A DNA stretch of 64,000 nucleotides, taken from the NCBI RefSeq assembly GCF_004331485.1, contig NZ_SJKD01000008.1, positions 248,001-312,000 on the forward strand, read 5' to 3'. The position numbers were made by a program, and so were the translations under genes. This DNA comes from Kribbella capetownensis (GTDB lineage: Bacteria > Actinomycetota > Actinomycetes > Propionibacteriales > Kribbellaceae). The notes beneath the pieces are model-generated. The model was not told the origin of the DNA, ran no database searches, and was given only the letters and a program-made list of their open reading frames with translations. Numbering within the stretch: position 1 is the stretch's first letter; the number at the start of each line of letters is the position of its first letter. Of the stretch, positions 51,108-60,132 are shown piece by piece.

Positions 51108-52258
51108 CCGAAGTTCTTCCCCTCGCCCCGGTACGTGACGAGCTCGCTCAATGCGTCACCGTCGATCGCGTGCACGACCTCGAACCGCTCCAGCATTTCG
51201 CCCGCCTTCGCATAGCGCATCCAGACCCGGTCTCCAAGATGCAACCCTTCGGCGGCCCTGCCAAGGACCGGAGTCTGCACTTCTCCGGCACCTTCTGTGC
51301 CCAGCAGCTTCAGCCCAGCCGGCCAGGTCGGCGATGGCAGCCGCGACTTCTTGGCCGGTCCGGACGCGACATATCCGCCGCCGAAGAGCGTGGCGAATCG
51401 CGGGGCAGGACGCCGTACGACGTCCAGGGCGTAGGCGACCGCGTGCTCGGGCTTGAAGACGTCGTACTTGTCGAAGAGCGTCGGGCCGTAGAGGCCTGAG
51501 CCTGCGGTGACCTCGGTGACGACGGGGTCGGCGCTGCTGATCTCGACGCTGCCGGTGCCGCCGCTGTTGACCAGGCGCAGCGGAGCGATCTGCTTGACGG
51601 CGTCGACTACAGCGCCGCGGCGGTCTGCGAGCTCGGCGGCCGAGCGGCGCTTGACCCAGCGGACGGCTGGTGAGGTGTCGGGGAGGCCGGCGATCTGCGC
51701 CTCGTAGAACATCACGCCGGTGAGTTCGAAGGCGTCATCCGCGGCGACCGTGCGGGCGAGGGCGGCGACGTCTGCGGGGGTGCGAAGGGGCGAACGACGT
51801 ACGCCGAGGTGCTGGCCGAAGATGCGCAGGGAGGCGTCGACGTCCAGGCAGACCTGGATGCGGGCGTTGCCAGTCGCAACGGTCTTGATGAACGCGAGGT
51901 GCTCGGGTGAGTCGACCATCAGTGTGATCCGGGCGGCGGCCTCGGGGTCTTCGGAGAGCGTGTGCAGAGCCGTGCGGTGCACGGTCGGGTAGCCGATCAG
52001 GATGTCGTCGATGCCGTTGTGCGCCAGCCAGAGGGCTTCCGGGAGGGCATAGCTCATCACGCCGTGGAAGCCGGGTCGCTCGAGCGCCGCGGAGATCAGC
52101 GCGCGACAGCGGACCGACTTGGACGCGATCCGGATCGGCGTGCCCGCGGCGCGGCGGACCAGGTCGTCCGCGTTCCGGCGGAACGCGGCGAGGTCGACCA
52201 CCGCGAACGGCGCGTCGAGACCCGCGGTCAGGCGGGCATACCGGTCGAAGTCACCCAT
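51104..52258 (-). CDS. PLP-fold amino acid deaminase/aldolase (DSD1/alanine racemase N-terminal type)
   Basis: A 384-residue fold-type III PLP enzyme. The PLP lysine lies in RIASKSVRCRALI near residue 48, with VNSGGTGSVE binding the phosphate further on. The C-terminal barrel has YVASGPAKKSRLPSPTWP and LGDRVWMRYAKAGEMLERF. It resembles D-threonine aldolase/D-serine dehydratase-like proteins annotated as amino acid deaminase/aldolase. First gene of the pair with the ALO-type oxidase. The ATG at 52258 is preferred to an upstream in-frame start at 52279. Reaction unknown. Confidence 0.88.
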   Translation of the reverse strand: MGDFDRYARLTAGLDAPFAVVDLAAFRRNADDLVRRAAGTPIRIASKSVRCRALISAALERPGFHGVMSYALPEALWLAHNGIDDILIGYPTVHRTALHTLSEDPEAAARITLMVDSPEHLAFIKTVATGNARIQVCLDVDASLRIFGQHLGVRRSPLRTPADVAALARTVAADDAFELTGVMFYEAQIAGLPDTSPAVRWVKRRSAAELADRRGAVVDAVKQIAPLRLVNSGGTGSVEISSADPVVTEVTAGSGLYGPTLFDKYDVFKPEHAVAYALDVVRRPAPRFATLFGGGYVASGPAKKSRLPSPTWPAGLKLLGTEGAGEVQTPVLGRAAEGLHLGDRVWMRYAKAGEMLERFEVVHAIDGDALSELVTYRGEGKNFG

Positions 52259-52345
52259 ACCGCGAGTGTAAGACAACAAATACTGAAAGGTAATACAACT
52301 TCTGTTCCAGTTGAGTGGCGCGTGCTGGGTTCCAAGCGGGGTGGG

Positions 52346-53194
52346 TCAGGGGGTGTCGATTGTGGATTGGAGGGTGGGGGTGACTGTGTGGGACCAGGTG
52401 GATTGGGTGGGGGGCGGGGTGGTGGCGGTGGCGGCTAGGAGGGCGACTGTGCGGCCTTGGACTACTGAGATGTCTGTGTAGGACTCGGCGCCGGCGTACT
52501 GGCGGGTGGCTGCTGTCGCGGCGTCCTCGGTCCAGAGCTGGGTGACGGAGAGGTCGCCGCCGTTGCCGCAGGCGGTCATGCGGGAGTGGTAGCCGTTGTA
52601 GTACGTGGCAGCCTCCTCGGCGCCGGTGAAGCGTAGGAGCAGAGCGGTTGCGGGCAGGCCTGCGGCGGTGCGGTACGTCGCTTGCAGGGCGTACTGCGGC
52701 ACCGGGAGCGAGCCGGACGGCAGCTGACCCGCACAGCCGACCGGGAGCGCTTCGAACGCGGCCTGGTGTGGCTCGCGCTGGCGGGTCCAGGTCTTGTTGC
52801 CGAGGAACCCCGCCTCGGAACCACCAGGGTCGACGTACGTCTTCCACCCGGCACCGAGCTTGGCAGGTGCCGGGAGGTTGCGGGCACTGAGCGGACCGGC
52901 CGAGGCGGGTGGTGGTGCGGTCGCCTCCTCCGGTAGCTCCGGCGGTACAGCGGCATCTGTCGGCTTCACCGTGCTCAGTGTGTTCGTAGGCACCGGCACC
53001 GTGCCACCACCCGTCGGCGGAGGCGTAGGTGCCGGCGTGGGCGTGCTGGCAGGCGGCGTCCCAGCAGCCTGCGGCGGCGGGTCGGCACTGCACCCCACCA
53101 GCACCACAGCAAGCACCACCGCACCACCGCACACCACCGCACGACCGAGCACCACAGCGCCAGCTAGCGCCGCGGCACGAGGGAGTGGTTTCAC
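52346..53194 (-). CDS. Proline-rich lipoprotein, unknown function
   Basis: A 282-residue lipoprotein from GTG 53194. The lipobox is LVGC near residue 35. It is followed by a Pro/Thr-rich linker (PPASTPTPAPTPPPTGGG) and a globular domain of about 180 residues with two Cys (PVGCAGQLPSG, MTACGNGGDLSV) that may form a disulfide. It resembles the sensor-like or PknH-like extracellular domains of actinobacterial lipoproteins; tentative. It overlaps the M15 peptidase gene by 4 nt (GTGA). Confidence 0.78.
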   Translation of the reverse strand: MKPLPRAAALAGAVVLGRAVVCGGAVVLAVVLVGCSADPPPQAAGTPPASTPTPAPTPPPTGGGTVPVPTNTLSTVKPTDAAVPPELPEEATAPPPASAGPLSARNLPAPAKLGAGWKTYVDPGGSEAGFLGNKTWTRQREPHQAAFEALPVGCAGQLPSGSLPVPQYALQATYRTAAGLPATALLLRFTGAEEAATYYNGYHSRMTACGNGGDLSVTQLWTEDAATAATRQYAGAESYTDISVVQGRTVALLAATATTPPPTQSTWSHTVTPTLQSTIDTP

Positions 53195-54555
53195 TTTGGT
53201 TCGAAGTGTTGGTAGTCGGGTTTGCTCCAGCGGGCGCCCCAGAAGTAGCCCTGCCCGATCAGCGACTTGGTCGGTGTGCTGGTGGCGAAGAGCATGCCCG
53301 GCCGCGACACCGACCGGTTCCGGTACGCGCTCCCGTTGGACGGGTACCAGACGTTGTTCGCCGCCAGGTAGGGGTTCTCGACGGTATTGATGTCGATCGC
53401 CCAGCCGTACGAGTGCGGCGACAACGCATACGGGTTCCCGGTGACCCGACGGCAGTTGAACGCCGACGTGTTGTCGGCCGCCATCGACTTGATGTCGCTG
53501 CCGCCGAACCGGTCCACCCGCCGCATCTGCCGGATCGGGAACTTGGCCGCGAACGTCGCCGTCCACGCCGTGATCATCTTCTGTACGGCGGCATCCCGGA
53601 CGATCAGCTCACCGCGGTGCACCGTGTGGTCGAAACCCCAGTAGTTCAGCTGGAGCAGCCGCAGCGACGACGGCCCGACCGGACAGCCGGCCCGATAGGT
53701 GTTCGGCAACGATGCAGCGGTGACTGTGTAGATCTTGGGGTTCATGTGCGCCTTGACCACGATCTTGACCGAGGCGGAGTACTCCATCGCCGGCTGGCTG
53801 ACCCACCGGCTCAGCACCCGCACGGTCCGGGTCGCCGGCACGTTGTCGGGCACGCGGAAGAGGTACTTGCCCCACGAATCCGTCTTGGTGATGCCAAGTG
53901 CGAGCCACTTGCCGCCGACCAACTGCTGCACCCCGAGTTCCTTGCGCGGCTCGGGCGGCCAGGTCCGCCCGCTGACGGACGCACCGGTCAGCGTCGCGTA
54001 CCAGGGAGCCGGGGTGTTGACCACGATCTTCCGGTCCTGGATCGGCACGGTCCGGGCTGCCGAGATCGCCAGCGACGTGGTGTCCTTCGCTCCGATGATG
54101 GTGCGGAACGCCCAGGTCCCGGGGTACGGCGAGGTGAAGCTGAACTTGTAGACCCCGCCGGTCGTGGTCCGGGTCGCCCCACGCAGGACCCACGTGGTCG
54201 AGACGCGCTGCCACAGCGTGATGTAGGAACCGGTGATCGGTTTGCTGATCTTGCCGGTGAACACGATCGGCCGGTCCTCCCACGAGGCAGCCGGCTGGTT
54301 CAGCGTGATCGACCACTCCGGCGCCGCCGCGGTCGTCGGAGTCGGTGTAGGCGTCGGTTGCTCCGCCGCAGCCGAAGGCGGCGGCTCACTCGGCGGTGGA
54401 GTGTCAGCCTGCGTCTCGACCGGCGGCGTGACCGCAGGAGTTGTTCCCGTCACCTCAGGCGTCGGCTCGTCGGCCGCCTGTGCTCCGGCCGGGAGCAACC
54501 CCAGCACCAGCACGACAGCAGTCCCCGCCACCCCGACAGATCGCCACATCTTCAT
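53191..54555 (-). CDS. Secreted M15 (VanY/DD-carboxypeptidase-like) peptidase
   Basis: A 454-residue protein with a signal peptide (MKMWRSVGVAGTAVVLVLGLLPAGAQA) and a Pro/Thr-rich linker to about residue 85. Then there are two beta-rich Ig-like regions (85-250) and a C-terminal Peptidase_M15_4 domain (SPHSYGWAIDINTVENPY, with the His and Asp zinc ligands, and YQHFEPK). ATG 54555 has GGAGGGG upstream; the frame is open 27 nt further. It should cut peptidoglycan stem peptides; the pairing with a lipoprotein is suggestive of cell-wall work. Confidence 0.9.
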   Translation of the reverse strand: MKMWRSVGVAGTAVVLVLGLLPAGAQAADEPTPEVTGTTPAVTPPVETQADTPPPSEPPPSAAAEQPTPTPTPTTAAAPEWSITLNQPAASWEDRPIVFTGKISKPITGSYITLWQRVSTTWVLRGATRTTTGGVYKFSFTSPYPGTWAFRTIIGAKDTTSLAISAARTVPIQDRKIVVNTPAPWYATLTGASVSGRTWPPEPRKELGVQQLVGGKWLALGITKTDSWGKYLFRVPDNVPATRTVRVLSRWVSQPAMEYSASVKIVVKAHMNPKIYTVTAASLPNTYRAGCPVGPSSLRLLQLNYWGFDHTVHRGELIVRDAAVQKMITAWTATFAAKFPIRQMRRVDRFGGSDIKSMAADNTSAFNCRRVTGNPYALSPHSYGWAIDINTVENPYLAANNVWYPSNGSAYRNRSVSRPGMLFATSTPTKSLIGQGYFWGARWSKPDYQHFEPK

Positions 54556-54624
54556 GTGCACGTCCCCTCCCCAGGGAATCATCTACCCATTGAAGAGGAC
54601 GTCGCACAAGACGTGGAAGTTCTG

Positions 54625-55734
54625 TTATTCCTGGAGTCTCTTCACCGCGGCGTCGATCCGCTCGTCCGTGCCGGTCAGTGCGACCCGCACGTGCCGCTCC
54701 CCCGCCGTACCGTAGAAGGCGCCCGGAGCGACCAGAATGCCGCGGTCCGCGAGCGTTCCGACGGAGCCGTAAGCGTCGTACGACGGGTGCTCGGCCCACA
54801 GGTATAGGCCACCGTTGGACAGCGTGATCGCCCAGCCCGCATCGGTCAGCGCGTCCTGCAGCACCGACCGCCGACGCAGGTACCGAGCCCGCTGCTCCTC
54901 CACGTGCACGTCGTCGGCAAACGCAGCCGCCATCGCAGCCTGGATCGGCGACGGCACCATCAGCCCAGCGTGCTTGCGTACGGCAAGCAGTTCGGTGACC
55001 ACCGTCTCGTCGCCGGCCACGAAGCCACCGCGATACCCGGCCAGGTTGGACCGCTTGGACAGCGAGTGCACCGCGAGCAGATTGTCGAAGCTGCCGCCGC
55101 AGACGTCCGGGTGCAGCACGGACAGCGGCCGCTCGTCCCAGCCGAACTCGAGGTAGCACTCGTCGCTGACCAGCAGTACGTCGTTCGCCCGCGCCCACTC
55201 GACGGCACGGCGAAGGTCGTCGACGGAGGTGATCTCGCCGGTCGGGTTCCGCGGCGAGTTCAAGTACGCGACCCGGACCGGTCCGTCGTACGTCGTCGGA
55301 TCGCTGACCGGCACGCTGGTCGCGCGGGCGAGCGCAGCACCGGCCTCGTACGTCGGGTAGGCGAGATCCGGGATGAGGACGGTGTCACCGGCGCCGATGC
55401 CGAGCAGCGTCGGCAGCAGCATGATCAGCTCCTTGGTGCCGATCACGGGCAGTACGCCGGTCTGCGGATCCACTCCGGTGACCTCGAGACGCCGGGCCAT
55501 CCAGTCCACCGCAGCCTGCCGCGCAGTCGACGTACCGATGGTGGTCGGGTACGACGGGGCGTCGGCCGCGTCCGCGAGTGCCTTCTTCACCAGGTCCGGC
55601 ACCGGGTCCACCGGGCTGCCGATGGACAGGTCGACGATGCCGTCGGGATGCTCGGCCGCCTTCTGCTTGTAGGGGGCGAGCTTGTCCCACGGGAAGTCTG
55701 GCAGCCTGCTGGAGGTCTCGAAGATCACTCCCAC
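54625..55734 (-). CDS. dapC: Succinyldiaminopimelate transaminase (DapC), class I/II aminotransferase
   Basis: A 369-residue PLP aminotransferase. The PLP lysine is in LLAVHSLSKRSNLAGYRGGFVAGD. The N-terminal VDLSIGSPVDPVPDLVKKAL and NSPRNPTG are typical of the actinobacterial DapC branch of fold-type I. It catalyses the transaminase step of DAP/lysine biosynthesis. It overlaps the alpha/beta-hydrolase gene by 10 bp. Could also be annotated as a general aspartate-type aminotransferase, but the SIGSPVDP start supports DapC. Confidence 0.87.
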   Translation of the reverse strand: MGVIFETSSRLPDFPWDKLAPYKQKAAEHPDGIVDLSIGSPVDPVPDLVKKALADAADAPSYPTTIGTSTARQAAVDWMARRLEVTGVDPQTGVLPVIGTKELIMLLPTLLGIGAGDTVLIPDLAYPTYEAGAALARATSVPVSDPTTYDGPVRVAYLNSPRNPTGEITSVDDLRRAVEWARANDVLLVSDECYLEFGWDERPLSVLHPDVCGGSFDNLLAVHSLSKRSNLAGYRGGFVAGDETVVTELLAVRKHAGLMVPSPIQAAMAAAFADDVHVEEQRARYLRRRSVLQDALTDAGWAITLSNGGLYLWAEHPSYDAYGSVGTLADRGILVAPGAFYGTAGERHVRVALTGTDERIDAAVKRLQE

Positions 55735-56624
55735 ATCATCTCTCGCCCACCGCCCGCGCCGCCGCCGGGCGCCCGCTCCGCGAGAAAGCCGACCGCCTGC
55801 TTCACCAGGTCCGGGTCTCGCAACACGCGCCGATGCCCGAGTCCCTCGGAGGTCTCCAGTCGCGCGCCCGGCCAGTCCCCGACCAGGTCGGCACTGCCCT
55901 GGTACGGCGTCTCCGCGTCGGAGCGATCGTGGATCAGAAGCATTGGCGGCAGCGCACGGCCGGCAGCGATCTCGGCGACGATCGCCACCATCCGGAACGA
56001 GCTCATCGGCCCGAAGCGCGCCTCGAACCGGCGCTCGAACCCACGCCGGATCCGCCGCCCGAAGCCGAGGACCGCCTGCATTTGATCAAGTGTCACAGCG
56101 AAGTCGGTCGCCGCCGCGACGAACACAAGCCGCTCCACCTCCAACCCGTCCCGCAGCGCCAGAGCAGTGGCCGTCGCACCGGCCGAGTGCGCGATCACCC
56201 CGTACGCCGGTCCCTGCGCGGCGATGACCGCGGTGAGCGCGTCGGCGATCTCGAGGAGGGTCGACGACGAACTGCCCTCCGGCCCGGGACCCGAGTCGCC
56301 GTGGCTCGGAGCGTCGTACGTGATCACTCGAAAACCCTGGTCAACCAACGGCTGGATGTACGCCGCCAACTGCAGGCCCCAACCACCCCAGCCGTGGACG
56401 AGGTAGACCGCCGGCCCTTCGCCGTACGACTGCCCACGCAGCGTCCCGACCTCGAACGGCGTCGGCGCGGGCAACTCGCCCCGCGGCCGCCGCGCCTTCT
56501 CCGGAACGGCGGGGATGCGGAACCAGATCCGGTTGAGCAAGGCTGTGCCGACCGGTGGCGCGAGGCGCTCGGACAGCCCGAAGACGAGATTCAGCAACCG
56601 AACGTTCGTGCTTTTCTTGGCCAC
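55725..56624 (-). CDS. Alpha/beta hydrolase
   Basis: A 299-residue hydrolase. The oxyanion motif is VYLVHGWGGWG near residues 73-83, the nucleophile Ser in YGVIAHSAGATATAL, the acid in LIHDRSDAETPY and the catalytic His in ETSEGLGHRRVL. The first 45 residues form an N-terminal helix. Substrate unknown. It lies 6 bp after the TetR regulator stop and overlaps dapC. Confidence 0.87.
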   Translation of the reverse strand: MAKKSTNVRLLNLVFGLSERLAPPVGTALLNRIWFRIPAVPEKARRPRGELPAPTPFEVGTLRGQSYGEGPAVYLVHGWGGWGLQLAAYIQPLVDQGFRVITYDAPSHGDSGPGPEGSSSSTLLEIADALTAVIAAQGPAYGVIAHSAGATATALALRDGLEVERLVFVAAATDFAVTLDQMQAVLGFGRRIRRGFERRFEARFGPMSSFRMVAIVAEIAAGRALPPMLLIHDRSDAETPYQGSADLVGDWPGARLETSEGLGHRRVLRDPDLVKQAVGFLAERAPGGGAGGGREMMWE

Positions 56625-56630
56625 GAGAAC

Positions 56631-57239
56631 TCACTCCACAACGTCGGATCGGGCGGCCCGGAGGAGCGCCTCGAAGGCGGCGCGCGCTCGGTCCTCGGCC
56701 TTGGGGTCGGCCAGGAGCCGGCTGGCGTGGTGGTACGCGAGCAGCACGCCCTTGATGTCGTACGCGTACTGCTCGGGATCCGCGTCCTCGCGGAAATGCC
56801 CCTCGGTGATGCCGGTCCGGAAGACGTTCGCGAGCAGCTCACCATGGTCGCGTTCGGCGCTGACCACCAGATCGCGGACCGGGCCGGCCGGTGCGTCGTC
56901 GAGCTCGGCCGAGACGCTGGCGAAGAAGCAACCACCCGGCAGGGCGAGATCACCGTCGTCCCAGCGGAGCTTGCGGTCGAACAGTGCCCGCAGTCGCGGC
57001 TCACCGCGCGGAGCCTTGAGCGCCGGCCGGATCACGCGCTCGGCGTACAGCTCGACTGCGCGTTCGACGACCGCGACCTGCAACTGCTCCTTGGATCGGA
57101 AGTGGGCGAACAGGCCGCTCTTGGACAGCTGCATCCGATCGGCCAGCAGACCGATCGTCAGACCGCTCAAGCCGCTTGCACTGACCACACGCGCAGCCTC
57201 GTCCAGCACCGCAGCGCGGGTCTCCTCGCCCTTGCCCAT
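56631..57239 (-). CDS. TetR family transcriptional regulator
   Basis: A 202-residue repressor. The HTH lies at about 28-47 (SGLTIGLLADRMQLSKSGLFAHFRSKEQLQ). The C-terminal half carries YAYDIKGVLLAYHHASRLL, typical of a TetR_C group. ATG 57239 is taken because the family begins there. It is the first gene of the operon TetR-hydrolase-dapC. The palindrome ACGATCGT at 57254 lies 15 bp before the start and is probably autoregulatory. Confidence 0.9.
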   Translation of the reverse strand: MGKGEETRAAVLDEAARVVSASGLSGLTIGLLADRMQLSKSGLFAHFRSKEQLQVAVVERAVELYAERVIRPALKAPRGEPRLRALFDRKLRWDDGDLALPGGCFFASVSAELDDAPAGPVRDLVVSAERDHGELLANVFRTGITEGHFREDADPEQYAYDIKGVLLAYHHASRLLADPKAEDRARAAFEALLRAARSDVVE

Positions 57240-57253
57240 CTGACGATAAAAGC

Positions 57254-57261
57254 ACGATCGT
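57254..57261. promoter_or_regulatory. ACGATCGT palindrome, TetR operator candidate
   Basis: AGCACGATCGTTCGC with a perfect 8-bp core sits 15 bp before the TetR start codon; ACGATCGT cores are seen in operators of AcrR/TetR-type repressors. Confidence 0.45.
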
Positions 57262-57282
57262 TCGCTCCTCGGCAAGGGGATT

Positions 57283-57546
57283 TCAGCAGGCCTTGCCGCG
57301 GTCCATCTTCGCGAGGATCTGGTCGGCGATCGTCTTGAGCTCGGCGAGCTGCTCCGGCGTGAGGGTGTCGACGACATACTCCCGGACCGTCGCGACATGA
57401 CCGGGAGCGGCCGCGACCAGGACCTCGTAGCCGGCGTCGGTGATGGTCGCCACCGTGATCCGGCCGTCGTCCTCGGCCGGGCGGCGCGTCACGAAGCCCC
57501 GCTGCTCCAGGCGCTTCACCACATGCGACAGGCGGGACAGGGGTCC
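57283..57546 (-). pseudogene. MarR-family regulator, 5' half missing
   Basis: The frame encodes GPLSRLSHVVKRLEQRGFVTRRP, the second half of a MarR recognition helix and wing, then EDDGRITVATITDAGYEVL and a C-terminal helix (TPEQLAELKTIADQIL). The N-terminal about 60 residues of the family are missing. The coding similarity stops at 57546, where the DoxX-like sequence begins on the other strand, so a deletion is likely. Any protein started at 57522 would have no complete DNA-binding domain. Confidence 0.75.
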
Positions 57547-57554
57547 TGGCCGCC

Positions 57555-57905
57555 TTGTTCCTGGTTGCCTTCTTCCTGGCCGCCGGCGCGAACAAGCTCG
57601 GCCAGTCGCGCCGCAAGCTGCTCGCGAGCCCGAACATGCAGTGGGTCGAGGACTTCTCGGCCGGCACGCTGAAGCTCATCGGCACCGCCGAGGTGCTCGG
57701 GGCGCTCGGCCTGATCCTGCCCGGCGCCCTCGACATCGCGCCGATCCTGGTCCCGCTGGCCGCGGTCGGGCTGGCCGTGATCATGGCCGGCGCGATCGTC
57801 ATCCACGCCCGCCGCAAGGAGTTCAAGGTGCTCCCGATCAACGTGGTCGTCCTGATCCTGGCCGTCCTGCTCGCCGCCTTCCGCTTCGGACCCAACAGCT
57901 TCTAG
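57555..57905 (+). CDS. DoxX family membrane protein, 5' end probably deleted
   Basis: A 116-residue frame starting at TTG 57555 without a clear ribosome binding site. FLVAFFLAAGANKL near the start, VEDFSAGTLKLIGTAEVLGALGLILPGAL and two further membrane segments identify a DoxX-like protein (quinone/sulfur-related redox membrane protein). Homologues start about 5-10 residues earlier. The divergent MarR-like fragment is truncated at the same point, so promoter and starts of both genes seem lost. Confidence 0.68.
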   Translation: MFLVAFFLAAGANKLGQSRRKLLASPNMQWVEDFSAGTLKLIGTAEVLGALGLILPGALDIAPILVPLAAVGLAVIMAGAIVIHARRKEFKVLPINVVVLILAVLLAAFRFGPNSF

Positions 57906-57953
57906 GAAGATGGGACCCAACCGGACGACGGACGCCGGTTGGAGGGGTGAGGG

Positions 57954-59033
57954 ATGACGTACGACGTAGCGGTGGTGGGGGCCGGGGCGATGGGGTCGGC
58001 AGCGGCTCGGGCGTTGGCGGCGGCCGGGCGGGAGGTCGTCGTACTGGAGCAGTTCACGCTCGGGCACGACCGCGGCGGGTCGCACGGTGGTACGCGACTG
58101 TTCCGGCCCGCTGCCGACAACGCCGACCTCGCGCGACTGACGGAGCAGGCGCGGCCGCTCTGGCGTGAGTTGGAGGCGGAGTCCGGCGAGACGCTGTTCG
58201 AGGTCACCGGTGGGATCGACTTCGGCGTGGACGACACGACCGTCGACACGTTCCGGTCGTTGCATGCGGCAACCGGCGAGGTGCTGACAGCGGAGGCCGC
58301 GACCGAACGCTGGCCGGGGTTCCGGTTCGAGACACCGGTCCTCCACCAGCCGGGCTCCGGACGCTTGTACGCCGACCGCACCGTCAAGGCACTGCAGACG
58401 GTCGCAAGTCGGCACGGTGCAGAGTTCCGCGTGCAGTCGCCGGTCCACGCGCTGCGCGTGCACGACGGTTTTGTGGAGCTCGAGGTACCAGGTGGGGCGC
58501 TGCGGGCGCAGCACGTTGTGGTGACGGCCGGTCCGTGGGCTCCGAGGTTGCTGACCGGACTCGCGCCGTTGCCGCCGATCACCTGCACGCAGGAGCAGCC
58601 GCGGTTCTTCGCACCGAAAGCAGACGGCTTGGACTGGACGAGCTTCCTGAACCACAACGGCAACAGCTATGGGCTGTTCGAGCCCGGAACCGGAGTGAAG
58701 GTCGGACTGCACGGCTCCGGTCCAGTGGTCGACCCCGACACGCGGGACTTCGAGCCGGAGCCGACGCGGGACGCCGAGCTGATCCGGCACGTCGAGCAGT
58801 GGTTCCCGGGACTCGACACAGCGCGGTCCACGACGATCAGCTGCCTCTACGACAACACTCCGTCGGACACATTCGTCATCGACCGGGCCGGTCCGATCAC
58901 GGTCGCTGTCGGGTTCAGCGGGCAGGGCTTGAAGTTCGTCCCGCTGGTCGGTGAGTTCGTGCGCGGCCTGGTCACCGGTGCGGCCGCCGTACCTTCACGG
59001 TTCCGGATGGCGAGCCACAATGTCCCTCGCTGA
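57954..59033 (+). CDS. solA: SolA/monomeric sarcosine oxidase-like FAD amine oxidase
   Basis: A 359-residue flavoenzyme. N-terminal VAVVGAGAMGSAAARALAAAG (FAD), SHGGTRLFRPA, and SCLYDNTPSDTFVID, whose Cys would carry the covalent flavin as in sarcosine oxidase, then VAVGFSGQGLKFVPLVGEF. These enzymes oxidise N-methyl amino acids with release of formaldehyde and hydrogen peroxide; N-methyltryptophan or sarcosine are the known substrates. GGAGG upstream of ATG 57954. It overlaps the amidohydrolase by 14 bp. Confidence 0.89.
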   Translation: MTYDVAVVGAGAMGSAAARALAAAGREVVVLEQFTLGHDRGGSHGGTRLFRPAADNADLARLTEQARPLWRELEAESGETLFEVTGGIDFGVDDTTVDTFRSLHAATGEVLTAEAATERWPGFRFETPVLHQPGSGRLYADRTVKALQTVASRHGAEFRVQSPVHALRVHDGFVELEVPGGALRAQHVVVTAGPWAPRLLTGLAPLPPITCTQEQPRFFAPKADGLDWTSFLNHNGNSYGLFEPGTGVKVGLHGSGPVVDPDTRDFEPEPTRDAELIRHVEQWFPGLDTARSTTISCLYDNTPSDTFVIDRAGPITVAVGFSGQGLKFVPLVGEFVRGLVTGAAAVPSRFRMASHNVPR

Positions 59034-60132
59034 CCACATCGCCGACCTGTCGCTGGTGGACCACCACGTCCACGGCGCGTTCAAGGGCCGGCTCGACCGG
59101 ACCGCCTTCGAGCAGCTGATCACCGAGTCGGACCGGCCGGTCCCGCCGTGGCTGTCGACGTTCGATTCCCAGCTGGGCTTGGCGATCCGCCGGTACTGCG
59201 CTCCGCTGCTCGGACTGCAGCCGCACGCGTCGCCCGACGACTACCTCGCGGCCCGCGCGCAGCAAGACCCGAACACGCTGCTCCTCAACGCCGCAGGTGT
59301 GAGCGACTACCTCGTCGACACGGGCTACCAAGCCGACGCGGTGACCGGTGTGGACGAGTTGGCGGCGTTGAGCGGCTCGCGGGCACATGAGGTCGTCCGG
59401 CTGGAGTCCGAGCTGGAGTACGTCGCCGCACACGAGTCCACCGTGGCCGCCGTACCGCACGCGTTGCTCCAGCGGCTGGAAGAGCGGACTGCTGGTGCTG
59501 TGGGGTTGAAGAGCATCGTCGCGTATCGGCACGGGTTCGACTTCGATCCCGCCGAGCCAAGCACCAGAGAGGTCTTGGCCGCACTCGACCGCTGGTACTC
59601 CGCCGGCGCTGACCGCGTCACTGATCCGGTCCTGCTGCGCTGGCTGCTGTGGATCGGTGCACGCCGGGGTCTGCCGCTGCAGCTACACGTCGGCTTCGGT
59701 GACACCGACCTGAACCTGCGGACCGCCGACCCACTGCTGCTGACCGAGTGGCTGCGCCAGGTGGAGCCACTCGGTACGCAGGTCGCCCTGCTGCACTGCT
59801 ACCCGTTCCACCGCGAGGTCGGATACCTCGCACACGTCTTCCCCCACGTGTACTTCGATCTAGGCCTGACGACCATGTACGTCGGAGCGCGAGCGGCCGC
59901 TGTGATCGCCGAAGGACTGGAGCTGGCGCCGTTCGGCAAGCTGCTCTATTCCTCGGACGCGTTCGGCCCGGCAGAGCTGCACTACCTCGGCGCCGTCCTG
60001 TGGCGGCGGGCCGTGACGTCAGTGCTCGGCGGCTTCGTCGAGCAGGACGACTGGTCCGCCGAGGACGCCGTACGCGTAGCCACTCTCTGGGGTCGCGATA
60101 ACGCCCGGCGGCTCTACCGGCTGCCCTCTTAG
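59020..60132 (+). CDS. Amidohydrolase family protein (FluG-like N-terminal type)
   Basis: A 370-residue TIM-barrel amidohydrolase. It starts MSLADHIADLSLVDHHVHGAF with the HxH metal motif at about residues 15-18, then GLPLQLHVGFGDTD and CYPFHREVGYLAHVFPHVYFDLGL, and ends LLYSSDAFGPAELHYLGA. It resembles the amidohydrolase half of FluG-type proteins. ATG 59020 lies inside solA, so the two are coupled. It may process the product or substrate of the oxidase. Confidence 0.86.
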   Translation: MSLADHIADLSLVDHHVHGAFKGRLDRTAFEQLITESDRPVPPWLSTFDSQLGLAIRRYCAPLLGLQPHASPDDYLAARAQQDPNTLLLNAAGVSDYLVDTGYQADAVTGVDELAALSGSRAHEVVRLESELEYVAAHESTVAAVPHALLQRLEERTAGAVGLKSIVAYRHGFDFDPAEPSTREVLAALDRWYSAGADRVTDPVLLRWLLWIGARRGLPLQLHVGFGDTDLNLRTADPLLLTEWLRQVEPLGTQVALLHCYPFHREVGYLAHVFPHVYFDLGLTTMYVGARAAAVIAEGLELAPFGKLLYSSDAFGPAELHYLGAVLWRRAVTSVLGGFVEQDDWSAEDAVRVATLWGRDNARRLYRLPS

